Assembly (NCBI RefSeq): GCF_049959315.1
Contig: NZ_CP188201.1
DNA from: Serratia proteamaculans_D
Lineage (GTDB): Bacteria > Pseudomonadota > Gammaproteobacteria > Enterobacterales > Enterobacteriaceae
DNA: 64,000 nt
Direction: 5' to 3' (one strand)
A model generated the notes under the pieces. It was not told the DNA's origin. It saw nothing but the letters and a program-made list of their open reading frames with translations, and did not search any database. Made by a program: the position numbers and the translations under genes. Below are positions 1 through 7,642 of the stretch, piece after piece (the stretch's first letter is position 1; every line of letters starts with the position of its first letter).

Positions 1-72
1 GGTATAACGCGGCCCTGAATAGTTATATTTCTGGATCAGGGCCAGATCCCAGACAATTGCCTGCTCTGACAT
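1..72 (-). CDS. hemN: Oxygen-independent coproporphyrinogen III oxidase, N-terminal fragment
   Basis: Only the first 24 codons are present; the rest lies beyond the left edge. The peptide begins MSEQAIVWDLALIQKYNYSG, the characteristic start of HemN, the radical-SAM enzyme that converts coproporphyrinogen III to protoporphyrinogen IX without oxygen in haem synthesis. The catalytic Cys motif is outside the window. The start lies 2 nt after the stop of a small upstream ORF, and the AAGGAG ribosome-binding sequence sits inside the last codons of that ORF, so translation is probably coupled. The order yihI-hemN agrees with E. coli. Confidence 0.93.
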   Translation of the reverse strand, partial: MSEQAIVWDLALIQKYNYSGPRYT

Positions 73-74
73 GC

Positions 75-248
75 TCACTCCTTCCGATATTTTTTCCTAC
101 CGGGCCGGGAAATGGGCAGTTGTCTACGCTGTCTGGCCGCGGAAGCGCTGCGAAAACGCGTTTTGCGTTTAGACAGCCGCCATAGTTTACCGAATAACCA
201 CAGCAGATAACACATCAAGAGTAGGGCTATTGTCAGGATCAGCCACAT
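75..248 (-). CDS. Small predicted membrane protein (57 aa) upstream of hemN
   Basis: I do not recognise this gene with certainty. The ORF starts at ATG 248 and encodes 57 residues: a hydrophobic N-terminus (residues 2-20, Leu/Ile/Trp/Met rich) that looks like one membrane segment, then a very basic tail (about 16 Arg/Lys between residues 21 and 57), predicting an N-out, C-in topology by the positive-inside rule. It begins 6 nt after the yihI stop and its own stop is 2 nt before the hemN start; its last codons contain the hemN Shine-Dalgarno sequence. This tight packing supports a translated, coupled gene. The N-terminus is reminiscent of the start of DUF2489-type membrane proteins found next to yihI in some other gammaproteobacteria, but that is only a resemblance. 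Confidence 0.55.
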   Translation of the reverse strand: MWLILTIALLLMCYLLWLFGKLWRLSKRKTRFRSASAARQRRQLPISRPGRKKYRKE

Positions 249-254
249 GACGCG

Positions 255-809
255 TTAAATTACGTCTTTTGGGTTACCGCCTTTCAGCAGTTTCAGGATA
301 TCTTCCCGCTTCTCTTCTTCTTCTTCTTCGTCGTCATCACCCAATTCAATGCCCAATTGCTCCATCAGGGCATCGATACGATCCAGCGTCTGATCAACAT
401 ATTTCTGATCTTCGGCGCTCAGAGTCTCGCCGTCATCAATGCGATCCAGCAGTGCGTCCAAACGCTCATCATTTTCCAGCTTGGCCAGTTCTTCTTCCGG
501 CGTCAGACGTGGCTTAGGCTTGGCTTCCGCTTTCGGCTTGGGTTGCGGTTTGGCTTTTGGCTTATCTTCAACCACCAGCGCTACCGGCACTTTGCTGCCA
601 ATACGCGGATCTTTGGCCTGAGCCGCCGCTTTATTTTTTTGATTAGCGGACTCAACCTGGGTGCGAGAACCGGAAGCGAGACCACGGCGTTTTTTCGCAC
701 GCTTGTGTTCACGGGCTTCCTGATCGAGCTCCGCACGGCTTTTCTTTTTGTTTTTCGGCGTCGCCGCGCTGCTGCGTGGGGCGCGAGGTGCTTTTGATGG
801 CTGGTTCAT
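255..809 (-). CDS. yihI: Der GTPase-activating protein YihI
   Basis: The 184-residue product is a GAP-like regulator that stimulates GTP hydrolysis by Der (EngA) and so tunes a late step of 50S ribosome assembly in the cytoplasm. The first 100 residues are Lys/Arg/Ala/Pro rich and probably disordered, with alternating KPK/KPR repeats around residues 83-101. The folded part (about 103-155) is acidic and helical and contains LTPEEELAKLENDERLDAL. It ends with a run of Asp/Glu (about 156-166). The highly charged composition is normal for YihI. The gene is downstream of the csrC RNA gene and upstream of hemN, the same order as in E. coli. Confidence 0.93.
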   Translation of the reverse strand: MNQPSKAPRAPRSSAATPKNKKKSRAELDQEAREHKRAKKRRGLASGSRTQVESANQKNKAAAQAKDPRIGSKVPVALVVEDKPKAKPQPKPKAEAKPKPRLTPEEELAKLENDERLDALLDRIDDGETLSAEDQKYVDQTLDRIDALMEQLGIELGDDDEEEEEEKREDILKLLKGGNPKDVI

Positions 810-888
810 AGCGTATGCTCTTAGGTATGTAGATTCAGTATAGAGATAGATGCTATACGATTGCGGCGGAATCTAGCAGAAAGCGGAC

Positions 889-1265
889 AAAGAAAAAAGG
901 CGGCAGGTTAAACCCGCCGCCTATTTGCACCCTCTTTCGAAGGATATTCCTGCTACGCGCTCCGTGCGCACACTCAACATCCTGGTTTTTCCTTTTGCTA
1001 TAAACGCATTCCCTGCCGCACTACGTCCTTCATCCTGAAAGAAAAATCGTCCATGGCACAATCCATGCGCATCCACTCTTCCTGAGCGCGCTTCCCGCGG
1101 GCATCCAAATTGCAGTGACTTCACCATCCTTGTGCTATTCGCATATTCAGATGCAAATAGGTCAATTCCTTCTGGGTTCATCCTGGCACTCCAGCACTTC
1201 CTGTGCACTCCATAAGATTTATCACCCTTCCCGGATGTTCCTTAATCCTGCACAGCCTTGTGCTG
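889..1265 (-). ncRNA. csrC: CsrC-type regulatory RNA (sequesters CsrA/RsmA)
   Basis: On the minus strand this about 375-nt stretch carries roughly 22 GGA triplets, many as CAGGAUG or AAGGA in predicted loops, the hallmark of CsrB/CsrC RNAs that titrate the translational regulator CsrA. It ends in a GC-rich hairpin followed by TTTTTTCTTTG (about 889-921), nearly the same terminator tail as E. coli CsrC. The position between yihI and engB, in the yihI direction, is the E. coli csrC locus. A plausible sigma70 promoter precedes it (TTGAGC 1299-1294, 16-nt spacer, TAAAGT 1277-1272). The exact 5' end is inferred. The 95-codon ORF inside it has no coding character. Known CsrC is about 245 nt in E. 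coli, so this copy is longer. Confidence 0.85.
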
Positions 1266-1271
1266 CAACCT

Positions 1272-1299
1272 ACTTTACGCTATCGGGAATCAGGCTCAA
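1272..1299 (-). promoter_or_regulatory. Predicted csrC promoter
   Basis: Minus strand -35 TTGAGC (1299-1294) and -10 TAAAGT (1277-1272), 16-nt spacer. A TGTGAGAC sequence near 1423-1430, upstream on the same strand, resembles half of the palindrome bound by the response regulator UvrY, which activates csrB/csrC in enterobacteria. The UvrY half-site is speculative. Confidence 0.45.
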
Positions 1300-1513
1300 G
1301 GTAGTTGCCGGGCAATTGGCATAACAAAAAACACAACGGAGAATTAACATTTTGTTTTTAAAGGTAAACAATAAAAACAGCTTTCGAATAAAGCGACATT
1401 ACCCCCTATTCGAATGGCGAATGTCTCACAAGCCCGCTTGGGTCTGACTGCCATGCTCTGCTGGCCCGATGCTTAAAAACAGAGAAACACACCATTTTTA
1501 CCGCTGATGCAGT

Positions 1514-1519
1514 TATAAT
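1514..1519 (+). promoter_or_regulatory. Predicted -10 element of engB
   Basis: A consensus TATAAT lies 38 nt upstream of the chosen engB start, with no convincing -35 hexamer at 16-18 nt. The rest of 1300-1513 between csrC and engB holds only the csrC upstream region. Confidence 0.4.
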
Positions 1520-1557
1520 CGCCAACCAGTTAGCCATCCTTGCGGAGACGAAAAATT

Positions 1558-2208
1558 TTGACCAGCAAGAATTACAATTATCATGTGACCCATTTCGTCA
1601 CCAGTGCGCCCGATATTCGCCATCTTCCGGGGGATGAAGGTATTGAAGTTGCGTTCGCCGGTCGCTCTAATGCCGGTAAGTCCAGCGCGTTAAATACCCT
1701 GACCAACCAGAAAGGCCTGGCGCGTACCAGTAAAACGCCGGGCCGTACCCAGCTGATTAACCTGTTTGAAGTGGAAGAAGGCATTCGCCTCGTCGACCTG
1801 CCAGGTTATGGCTACGCCGAAGTTCCTGAAGAGATGAAACGCAAATGGCAGCGTGCGCTGGGTGAATACCTGCAAATGCGTAACTGCCTGAAAGGCCTGG
1901 TGGTGCTGATGGATATCCGCCATCCGTTGAAAGATCTCGACCAACAGATGATTCAGTGGGCCGTCGATGTCGGTACGCCGGTCATGATCCTGCTGACCAA
2001 AGCGGACAAGCTGGCGTCTGGCGCGCGCAAGGCGCAGCTCAATATGGTGCGTGAAGCGGTAGTGCCGTTTATGGGTGATATCCAGGTTGAAGCCTTCTCC
2101 TCCCCGAAAAAAATCGGCGTCGACAAGCTGAGCCAGAAACTGAATACCTGGTTTAACGAGATCCCACCGGAAGTGCTGCCGGAAGATGACGACACCGCCG
2201 GCGAATAA
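1558..2208 (+). CDS. engB: Ribosome biogenesis GTPase EngB/YihA
   Basis: Essential TrmE-Era-EngA-EngB-family GTPase needed for assembly of the 50S subunit. From a TTG start at 1558 the protein is 216 residues (about 210 in E. coli) with P-loop GRSNAGKS (35-42), the G3 sequence DLPG (80-83) and the G4 sequence TKAD (147-150). The TTG is chosen because GGAG at 1544-1547 lies about 10 nt upstream and the N-terminus then aligns with the family (MTSKNYNYHVTHF). An in-frame TTG at 1540 is possible but would lack a ribosome-binding site. It is transcribed divergently from csrC and ends at its own terminator. Confidence 0.93.
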   Translation: MTSKNYNYHVTHFVTSAPDIRHLPGDEGIEVAFAGRSNAGKSSALNTLTNQKGLARTSKTPGRTQLINLFEVEEGIRLVDLPGYGYAEVPEEMKRKWQRALGEYLQMRNCLKGLVVLMDIRHPLKDLDQQMIQWAVDVGTPVMILLTKADKLASGARKAQLNMVREAVVPFMGDIQVEAFSSPKKIGVDKLSQKLNTWFNEIPPEVLPEDDDTAGE

Positions 2209-2229
2209 CAACGCCCCAGGTGCCGCAAT

Positions 2230-2258
2230 AGCCGATGTGGAAACGCATCGGCTTTTTT
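2230..2258 (+). terminator. engB terminator
   Basis: AGCCGATG (2230-2237) pairs perfectly with CATCGGCT (2246-2253) over an 8-nt loop and is followed by a T run. It sits 22 nt after the engB stop. The stretch 2259-2443 after it shows nothing else recognisable. Confidence 0.85.
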
Positions 2259-2443
2259 ACGCCTGCGATCCGTAAAGTCAGCTTTTTTTCGTTATCTAAT
2301 TACAGTTTTGACTGAAATCCATCATAAATTTTTATGACCATTTGACGATGGGAACCCAGCGGATGAGCAAACTCAGGGGATCGAACGAGGAAAAAGTTTT
2401 TCGGAGAGAATAGGGAAAACTTATGGCTCAGCTTTGTTTTTAC

Positions 2444-2553
2444 AATAAAAAACGCCCCAGTCAATACTGACTGGGGCGGCTAAATATTCAGCCAAATCCG
2501 ATTACGTGAAGTAAAAGGTCTGAAAGATAGAACATCTTACCTCTGTACCCTAC
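2444..2553 (-). ncRNA. spf: Spot 42 RNA
   Basis: The minus strand from GTAGGGTACAGAGGTAAGAT to the poly-U tail is nearly identical to the 109-nt E. coli Spot 42 RNA, including the UUUACUUCACGUAAUC region and the terminator stem GCCCCAGUCA/UGACUGGGGC followed by GTTTTTTATT. Spot 42 is an Hfq-dependent sRNA that represses galK and other secondary-carbon genes and is itself repressed by cAMP-CRP. It lies directly downstream of polA on the same strand, its conserved location. A TTGCAC-like -35 and TAAAGT-like -10 are visible just upstream (about 2560-2590). Confidence 0.97.
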
Positions 2554-2742
2554 GCGAGTAACTTTACATGATTTTTTCGCAGTGCAAAAGAATTTTTTGT
2601 AGTTTACTTACACAGTTTAGTGCGTAATAACGGCGAGGTTGCGGAAACAATCGCCGTATCTTGTAGCTTAATTACAAAAACTGCTTAGGTTATCGCCAGT
2701 TAGCACTCCCACAGGGGAGCAGGCTGACGAATTACCGCATTA

Positions 2743-5547
2743 TCAGTGAGCTTCATCCCAATTGGCACCCACGCCAACGTCGACTTTCAGCGGCACGGCC
2801 AACGCCATGCTGTTTTCCATCAGCTCACGAATACGCTGGTTGGACTCCTCAAGCACCGACTCATGAACCTCGAACACCAATTCATCGTGTACCTGCATAA
2901 TCATACGTACCAGTGGCTTCTCCTGAGCTTGCAACCAGGCGTCCACTTCGATCATCGCACGTTTGATGATATCGGCTGCCGTCCCCTGCATTGGGGCGTT
3001 AATCGCCGCTCGCTCGGCCGCCTTACGGCGCATGCCGTTACTGGAACTGACATCCGGCAGATACAGACGGCGGCCATCCAGCGTGCTGACGTAGCCTTGG
3101 CTGGCGGCCTGCTGGCGGGTGCGCTCCATATACTCCAGTACGCCCGGATAACGTTCGAAGTAAAGATCCATATAGCGCTGCGCTTCACCTCGAGGGATCC
3201 CTAACTGACGCGCCAGACCAAATGCGCTCATGCCATAAATCAGACCGAAGTTAATCGCCTTGGCACTGCGGCGCTGCTCGTTGGTCACTTTATCGAGCGG
3301 CAGGCCAAACACCTCAGCCGCCGTGGCTCGGTGGATATCCTCACCAGCCGCAAAGGCTTTCAGCAAGCCCTCATCCTGTGACAGATGAGCCATAATACGC
3401 AGTTCAATTTGCGAATAGTCGGCAGCAACAATGCGGTAGCCTTCAGGAGCAATAAACGCCTGACGGATACGCCGCCCTTCGTCATTGCGCACCGGAATAT
3501 TCTGCAGGTTGGGATCGCTGGAAGAAAGACGCCCGGTAGCCGTCACCGCCTGATGATAAGAGGTATGCACCCGACCACTCACCGGGTTAATCATCAGCGG
3601 CAGCTTGTCGGTATAGGTGGTTTTCAGCTTCGCCAAGCCACGGTATTCCAGGATCACCTTCGGTAACGGGTAATCCAGTGCCAACTCAGCCAGCACTTCT
3701 TCGTTGGTCGAAGGCGCACCGCCCGGAGTTTTCTTCAGTATTGGCAGCTTTTGTTTTTCGTACAGGATCGCCTGCAGCTGTTTGGTCGACGCCAGGTTGA
3801 AAGGCTCTTCCGCCAGTTCATGGGCCTGAATTTCCAACTCAGCCAGGCGTTTGGTCAATTCAATGGAGTGGGTGGCCAAAATACTTTGGTCAATCAACAC
3901 CCCGGTTCGCTCGATATGCGACAACACCGGCAACAGCGGCATTTCAATCTGATTGAATACCGTCAACAGCTCGGCGCTTTCCTTCAATTGCGGCCACATC
4001 GCCAAATGTAATTGCAGCGTGACGTCGGCATCTTCTGCGGCGTAAGGTGCTGCCTGCTCCAGTGCAATCTGGTTGAAGGTGAGCTGCTTTTTACCCTTAC
4101 CGGCAATCTCTTCGAAAGTCACGGTTTTGTGGCCAAGGTAACGATCGGACAAGCTGTCCATATCGTGACGCCCCCCCACGCTGTCCAGCACATAGGACTC
4201 CAGCATGGTATCAAAGGCAATACCGCGCAGAGTAATGTCGTAACGCGCCAGCAGGCTCATATCAAACTTCAGGTTTTGCCCGACCTTCAGCGCTTTATCA
4301 TCTTCCAGCAGCGGCTTCAGCGTGGCCAACACATGAGCGCGATCCAACTGTGTTGGCGCGTCAAGATAGTCATGTGCCACCGGCAGATAAGCGGCTTCAC
4401 CCGGCGCAATGGCAAATGACAGGCCGATCAGGTTAGCGGTCAGAGTATCCAGACCGTCGGTTTCGGTATCAAACGCGAATACTTCGGCTTTTTTCAGTTT
4501 TTCCAACCATTCAGTGAAGGTGTCTTCATCCAGAATGGTGACGTAACCCTCTTGCGACAGCGTCGCTTCTGCCGGGGCTTTTCCGGTTTCTGCCACTGCA
4601 CTGGCAGAGGATTTCGCCGCGCTGGTTGCTTTCACGCCGGCACCTTTCTTGCCTTCCAGCCAAACGCCGGCTTCGACATCGGCCAGCCAGCGCTTAAATT
4701 CATACTGTTTGAACAACTGCTGTAATACGTCAACGTCCGGCGCAGACACTTCGAGATCGGCGCAGGTCAGATCCAGTTCGACGTCGGTTTTGATGGTGGC
4801 CAGCTTGTAAGAGAGGTATGCCATCTCTTTGTTCTGTTCCAGTTTGGCCGCCATGGTCTTGGCCCCACGGAAGCTGAGCGTGGCGATACTGTCCAGATTG
4901 GCATAGAGCACATCCAGCCCACCCAGGCCCTGTAACAGCCCCTGCGCGGTCTTCTCACCCACGCCTGGTACGCCTGGGATGTTATCCGAGGCATCCCCCA
5001 TCAGCGCCAGGAAGTCGATAATCAGCTCCGGTGGAATACCGTACTTGTCGCACACTTCCTGCGGACCGAGAATGGTGTTGTTCATGGTGTTGATCAGGGT
5101 GACGTTCGGCGTAACCAACTGCGCCATGTCTTTATCGCCGGTGCTGATCAGCACCGCATGACCGGCCTTTTCAGCTTCCAGCGCCAGGGTGCCTATGACG
5201 TCGTCGGCTTCAACGCCGGGCGTGACCAACAGCGGCAACCCCATGGCCTTGACCATTTTGTGCAACGGCTCGATTTGCGCGCGCAGATCGTCCGGCATCG
5301 GCGGCCGGTGTGATTTGTATTCTGCGAACAGCTCATCACGGAAGGTTTTTCCTTTGGCATCAAACACCACCGCAACATGGCTTGGCTGGTACTGCAGCAA
5401 CAGGCTGCGCAGCATATTCAGCACGCCGTACATTGCCCCGGTCGGTTCACCCGCGGAGTTGGTCAGCGGAGGGAAGGCGTGATAAGCGCGGTAGAGGTAA
5501 GAGGAACCGTCAACCAGGATTAATGGGTTTTCTGCAATTTGAGCCAT
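2743..5547 (-). CDS. polA: DNA polymerase I
   Basis: 934 residues, close to the E. coli length of 928. The order is a 5'-3' flap nuclease (about 1-300, with the acidic residues of VDGSSYLYR and VEADDVIG), a proofreading 3'-5' exonuclease (FAFDTETDG with catalytic D360 and E362) and the polymerase domain with motif A DYSQIELR (about 711), motif B RRSAKAINFGLIYG (about 760) and motif C VHDELVFEV (about 887). All catalytic carboxylates seen are intact, so this is a complete proofreading enzyme for Okazaki fragment maturation and repair. An Ala/Lys/Ser-rich linker (about 300-332) between the first two domains is more variable than in E. coli. spf follows it. Confidence 0.98.
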   Translation of the reverse strand: MAQIAENPLILVDGSSYLYRAYHAFPPLTNSAGEPTGAMYGVLNMLRSLLLQYQPSHVAVVFDAKGKTFRDELFAEYKSHRPPMPDDLRAQIEPLHKMVKAMGLPLLVTPGVEADDVIGTLALEAEKAGHAVLISTGDKDMAQLVTPNVTLINTMNNTILGPQEVCDKYGIPPELIIDFLALMGDASDNIPGVPGVGEKTAQGLLQGLGGLDVLYANLDSIATLSFRGAKTMAAKLEQNKEMAYLSYKLATIKTDVELDLTCADLEVSAPDVDVLQQLFKQYEFKRWLADVEAGVWLEGKKGAGVKATSAAKSSASAVAETGKAPAEATLSQEGYVTILDEDTFTEWLEKLKKAEVFAFDTETDGLDTLTANLIGLSFAIAPGEAAYLPVAHDYLDAPTQLDRAHVLATLKPLLEDDKALKVGQNLKFDMSLLARYDITLRGIAFDTMLESYVLDSVGGRHDMDSLSDRYLGHKTVTFEEIAGKGKKQLTFNQIALEQAAPYAAEDADVTLQLHLAMWPQLKESAELLTVFNQIEMPLLPVLSHIERTGVLIDQSILATHSIELTKRLAELEIQAHELAEEPFNLASTKQLQAILYEKQKLPILKKTPGGAPSTNEEVLAELALDYPLPKVILEYRGLAKLKTTYTDKLPLMINPVSGRVHTSYHQAVTATGRLSSSDPNLQNIPVRNDEGRRIRQAFIAPEGYRIVAADYSQIELRIMAHLSQDEGLLKAFAAGEDIHRATAAEVFGLPLDKVTNEQRRSAKAINFGLIYGMSAFGLARQLGIPRGEAQRYMDLYFERYPGVLEYMERTRQQAASQGYVSTLDGRRLYLPDVSSSNGMRRKAAERAAINAPMQGTAADIIKRAMIEVDAWLQAQEKPLVRMIMQVHDELVFEVHESVLEESNQRIRELMENSMALAVPLKVDVGVGANWDEAH

Positions 5548-5647
5548 AGCGTTACTTTATCTTTATCGTGATCGGACATGGCGGTAAGCATGCCATAGCT
5601 AGACGCCTGAGACGAACCTTAGCGTGCACTGAAGATAAAAATCATGT

Positions 5648-5673
5648 GATCTTGCGAAGCGATCCGCAAGATC
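5648..5673. repeat. Perfect inverted repeat in the polA-yihG intergenic region
   Basis: GATCTTGCG (5648-5656) and CGCAAGATC (5665-5673) form a 9-bp perfect inverted repeat around AAGCGATC, giving three GATC sites in 26 bp. There is no T run, so it is not an obvious terminator. It may be a protein-binding site or a cruciform; the function is unknown. Confidence 0.6.
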
Positions 5674-5678
5674 CTGTC

Positions 5679-5687
5679 TGTGGATAA
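5679..5687 (-). promoter_or_regulatory. DnaA box upstream of polA
   Basis: TGTGGATAA, the complement of the consensus TTATCCACA, lies about 130 bp upstream of the polA start, with a second near-match TGTGCATAG at 5691-5699. DnaA stimulation of polA has been described in E. coli, so control by DnaA is plausible here. The remainder of 5548-6052 is AT-rich with no gene I can support. Confidence 0.5.
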
Positions 5688-6052
5688 CTTTGTGCATAGA
5701 AAAGACAGCAAATTATAACGATACATTTATCGTTATAAGTGGAAATAAAATTCCTATTGAAATCACTGCGTTAAATGGCGTGATTTTAACTGAGGGTAAT
5801 TATCGACTTTTACACAATTTGTGGATATATATTGCACCCAATTTTAATAGCACTATTTATCAAATTTGGCGCCTCAATTACCATAGCACAAGATGGGCAA
5901 GTTGCACGAAAACGCAGCAAATGCCTATTTCTTCCTCTATAAAAACAGTTACTGTTAACGGGCGCTTTCCCTCTCTGGTTTCTGTTAAAATATTTTTTTG
6001 TTCATGCATACCGGCATGTAACGCTGTTACCCACAACCGTCAGCCCATAACC

Positions 6053-6943
6053 ATGCCAAGATTGTTATCCCCCGTTATTTTTATACTTTCTGCCCTGCTC
6101 GCCATTTTGGTGACCGTACTCTGTTCAGTCCCCATCACGCTGGCCGGTATCATTAAGCTACTGGTGCCCTTTCCTGCCGTCTGGCGACGTATCTCAGCCT
6201 TTGCCGATTTTATGATGTGGTGCTGGTGCGTAGGGTTGGCACTGCTATTACGTATTAACGGGCAACTGCGTTGGGATATTGAAGGGCTGGAAGGACTGGA
6301 ACGAAAAAACTGGTATCTGCTGATCAGCAATCACGAAAGCTGGTCAGATATTGTGGTGCTGTGCGTGTTGTTTCGTAACCATATTCCAATGAATAAATAT
6401 TTTCTTAAGCAACAGCTAGCCTGGGTGCCCTTTGTCGGCCTGGCCTGCTGGGCGCTGGATATGCCATTCATGAAACGTTACTCACGTGCCTATTTGCTGA
6501 AACACCCAGAAAAACGCGGTAATGACATCGAAACCACGCGCCGTTCCTGCGAAAAATTCCGTAAGCGTCCAACCACCATCGTCAATTTTGTGGAAGGATC
6601 GCGCTTTACTGAAGCCAAGAAAATTAAAACCAACTCGCCCTACCGCAATTTACTGGCCCCAAAAGCCGCCGGTATTGCTTTTACACTCAGTGCATTAGGT
6701 AAGCAGTTCGATAAAGTGTTAAACGTCACCCTGCTTTATCCTGAAAATACTGAGCGGCCTTTTCTGGATATGTTGTGCGGACGATTGAAACGCGTGGTGG
6801 TAAGAATTGAGCTGCTGCCCGTCGATGAAACCATGCATGGCGATTACTTTAACGATAAGCAGTTTAAGCGGCGCTTCCAGCTTTGGTTGAATACGCTCTG
6901 GCAGGATAAAGACCGGCTACTGGATAAGTTGAAGCAATCGTAG
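6053..6943 (+). CDS. yihG: YihG family 1-acylglycerol-3-phosphate O-acyltransferase-like protein
   Basis: 296 residues from the ATG at 6053. The N-terminus (about 5-60) has two hydrophobic segments; then the acyltransferase block NHESWSDIV supplies the catalytic NHxxxxD motif (about 99-105), and FVEGSR (about 180-185) is the substrate-binding motif. The family transfers acyl chains to lysophosphatidic acid or related lysolipids at the inner membrane. The reading frame continues 121 codons upstream, but that part is AT-rich with a composition unlike the protein, and the family begins near this Met. No good ribosome-binding site precedes 6053, so the start is less certain than the gene. It diverges from polA and converges on dsbA. 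Confidence 0.9.
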   Translation: MPRLLSPVIFILSALLAILVTVLCSVPITLAGIIKLLVPFPAVWRRISAFADFMMWCWCVGLALLLRINGQLRWDIEGLEGLERKNWYLLISNHESWSDIVVLCVLFRNHIPMNKYFLKQQLAWVPFVGLACWALDMPFMKRYSRAYLLKHPEKRGNDIETTRRSCEKFRKRPTTIVNFVEGSRFTEAKKIKTNSPYRNLLAPKAAGIAFTLSALGKQFDKVLNVTLLYPENTERPFLDMLCGRLKRVVVRIELLPVDETMHGDYFNDKQFKRRFQLWLNTLWQDKDRLLDKLKQS

Positions 6944-6946
6944 AGC

Positions 6947-6976
6947 AAAAAAAAGCCGGCTAAGCCGGCTTTTTTA
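6947..6976. terminator. Bidirectional terminator between yihG and dsbA
   Basis: An A run, AAGCCGGC / GCCGGCTT stem with a TAA loop, then a T run: it works for yihG on the plus strand and dsbA on the minus strand. Confidence 0.88.
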
Positions 6977-6989
6977 CTTTAAATATCGG

Positions 6990-7613
6990 TTACTTCTGCT
7001 GGCTGAGGAATTTAACCACTTCGGCAAATTGCTTCACGTAAGCATCCATCGAGCTGGTATCCAGGCCGTCATTTTTAACCATGTATTTGCCATTAACAAA
7101 TACCGCAGGCACGCCACGCAGCTGCAGATCTTCTGCAGCTTTCTCCTGTTGAACCACCAGGGATTTAACCACGAAGCTGTTCAAGGCCCCATCATAATCA
7201 GCCGCACTCACGCCAGCCTTCACAAACACATTGCGGATATCATCCGGTGTTTGCACGGTCTGGGTTTTCTGCACCGCTTCAAACATCAGCGGGCTAACTT
7301 TATCTTCCACGCCCAGCGCCATCGCCACAGCCCATGCCTGAGTCAGTTGTTTACCCAATGGCCCCAGGAATTCAACGTGGTACTTGGTCATTTTAGTGCC
7401 CGCAGGCAACGCTTTTTTCACATTTTCGGAAACGTGATACACCTGCTCGAACTGATAGCAGTGCGGGCAATAGAAGGAAAAGAACTCCAGTACCTGAGGT
7501 TCACCGGTCACCGGCTTATCCAGGGTTACGTACTGAGCACCATCGCTAAATTGCGCAGCCGAGGCACTGAATGCCATTACCATGCCAACGAGTGCCAACC
7601 ATATTTTCTTCAT
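6990..7613 (-). CDS. dsbA: Periplasmic thiol:disulfide oxidoreductase DsbA
   Basis: 207-residue precursor with a signal peptide (MKKIWLALVG..FSASAA, cleavage near residue 20) followed by a thioredoxin fold. The active site CPHC is at residues 49-52 and the cis-proline loop RGVPAVF near 165. DsbA donates its disulfide to newly exported proteins and is reoxidised by DsbB, which is not in this window. It lies 29 nt downstream of srkA, the same pair as in E. coli where dsbA can be read from the srkA promoter under CpxR control. Confidence 0.97.
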   Translation of the reverse strand: MKKIWLALVGMVMAFSASAAQFSDGAQYVTLDKPVTGEPQVLEFFSFYCPHCYQFEQVYHVSENVKKALPAGTKMTKYHVEFLGPLGKQLTQAWAVAMALGVEDKVSPLMFEAVQKTQTVQTPDDIRNVFVKAGVSAADYDGALNSFVVKSLVVQQEKAAEDLQLRGVPAVFVNGKYMVKNDGLDTSSMDAYVKQFAEVVKFLSQQK

Positions 7614-7642
7614 AAGACTAAACTCTCCATTGTGTTAAAGCT

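Noticed and set aside
921..1208. 95-codon frame on the minus strand between yihI and engB
   Set aside because: It falls within the CsrC-like RNA, lacks a ribosome-binding site and has no protein-like composition.
5690..6052. N-terminal extension of yihG by 121 codons
   Set aside because: The stretch is AT-rich, unlike the YihG family, and the recognised family start is at 6053.
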